NCBI GenBank assembly: GCA_002402325.1
Contig: DHFQ01000084.1
Span: 1 to 13,621 of the forward strand
Reading direction: 5' to 3'
Length of the DNA stretch: 13,621 nucleotides
Origin: Candidatus Aminicenantes bacterium UBA4820
GTDB lineage: Bacteria; Acidobacteriota; UBA4820
The notes under the pieces were generated by a model. The model ran no database searches. It was given only the letters and a program-made list of their open reading frames with translations, and was not told where the DNA came from. Positions 13,469 to 13,621 of this stretch are shown in pieces (the first letter of the stretch is position 1; every line of letters begins with the position of its first letter). The position numbers were made by a program, and so were the translations under genes.

Positions 13469-13486
13469 GGGGATGGAACCCGCGGC
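13469..13486 (-). repeat. Inverted partial copy of the tRNA-Ala T-arm
   Basis: Read on the minus strand, these 18 bases match tRNA positions 13423-13440 at 17 of 18; the single difference is in the T loop (TTCGA becomes TTCCA). The 3' strand of the T stem beyond this point is not preserved and no upstream cloverleaf is found on the minus strand, so it is not a second tRNA. In a read-through transcript it could pair with the tRNA. Confidence 0.7.
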
Positions 13487-13621
13487 ACACAAAGGGGGTT
13501 TCAGGGGGAAAGGGGAGTGTCCCCCTGAGCAATTACTCCCACGAAGTGGCGAAGAGGAGCAGCGAGCTTTTGAACGAAGTGAAAATGCGAGTGTTGAGGA
13601 GAAACTGCCAGAAGTTTCCCC
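13487..13621. other. G-rich, hairpin-rich tail running off the window
   Basis: Base use changes abruptly from the AT-rich surroundings to G/purine-rich DNA. Hairpins seen: TCAGGGGG/CCCCCTGA (13501-13508 with 13521-13528) competing with GGGGA-GTG-TCCCC (13512-13524), CCAC-GAA-GTGG, and GAAACT/AGTTTC (13601-13606 with 13613-13618). The motif CGAAGTG occurs near 13534 and 13575. Three G-runs close together (from 13494, 13504 and 13512) plus GGGG at 13469 could allow a G-quadruplex. No credible gene is seen. It may be a repeat element or the edge of an integrated element next to the tRNA. Confidence 0.5.

Noticed and set aside
13464..13486. Second tRNA gene on the minus strand after tRNA-Ala
   Set aside because: Only the T-arm portion matches; the 3' T-stem strand is mispaired and no D, anticodon or acceptor arms can be drawn upstream.
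13442..13621. Minus-strand frame open for 59 codons running off the window end, rich in Ser/Pro/Arg
   Set aside because: It is antisense to the tRNA end and to a hairpin-rich G-rich element, with low-complexity composition and no ribosome site. The open frame follows from the G-rich base composition.
1..13621. CRISPR array, integrase or transposase gene
   Set aside because: No regularly spaced repeats and no ORF with recombinase or transposase motifs were found in the window.

Overview
The window reads as a chromosomal segment of an AT-rich bacterium with a Gram-negative type envelope. The envelope inference rests on a complete Kdo transferase (lipid A glycosylation) and a secreted HtrA-type protease. 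Starts are ATG or TTG, mostly preceded by GGAG-type ribosome binding sites, and promoters resemble sigma-70 sites. The gene mix would fit a deep-branching anaerobe or thermophile, but nothing here fixes the phylum.

Layout. (1) 1-5590, minus strand: a four-gene protein quality-control operon, clpB > htpX > htrA/degP-like > grpE. The genes are tightly packed or overlapping. A clear TTGACA-N17-TATATT promoter lies in front of clpB, with a 13-bp palindrome just downstream of it as candidate operator, and a terminator-like hairpin follows grpE. dnaK, dnaJ and hrcA are not in the window. (2) 5743-9498, plus strand: two dipeptide/oligopeptide-type ABC permeases, the Kdo transferase, an unlisted TTG-started small membrane ORF, thioredoxin and an FmdB-type zinc ribbon, ending in a strong intrinsic terminator. 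(3) 9499-9815: a non-coding gap between convergent genes. (4) 9816-11392, minus strand: nrnA-type DHH phosphoesterase and an ElbB/DJ-1-like protein, overlapping by 4 bp. (5) 11393-11638: an intergenic stretch with three consecutive perfect hairpins flanked by a near-identical 12-bp direct repeat. (6) 11639-12217, minus strand: a flavodoxin-fold NAD(P)H oxidoreductase, divergent from (7) 12313-13305, a YhaM-type OB+HD 3'-5' exoribonuclease. (8) 13338-13621: tRNA-Ala(GGC) with its own promoter, followed by a G-rich, heavily structured tail containing an inverted 18-bp copy of the tRNA T-arm with one mismatch.

Most genes are ordinary housekeeping functions. The places worth a second look are: the small membrane ORF upstream of trxA, whose frame continues through a UGA into a hairpin with bacterial SECIS-like geometry and then overlaps the trxA start; the tRNA-adjacent structured tail; the clpB operator; the hairpin cluster at 11485-11540; and the ElbB-like protein with Ser in place of the nucleophile-elbow Cys. 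All calls come from reading motifs; no database search was run.
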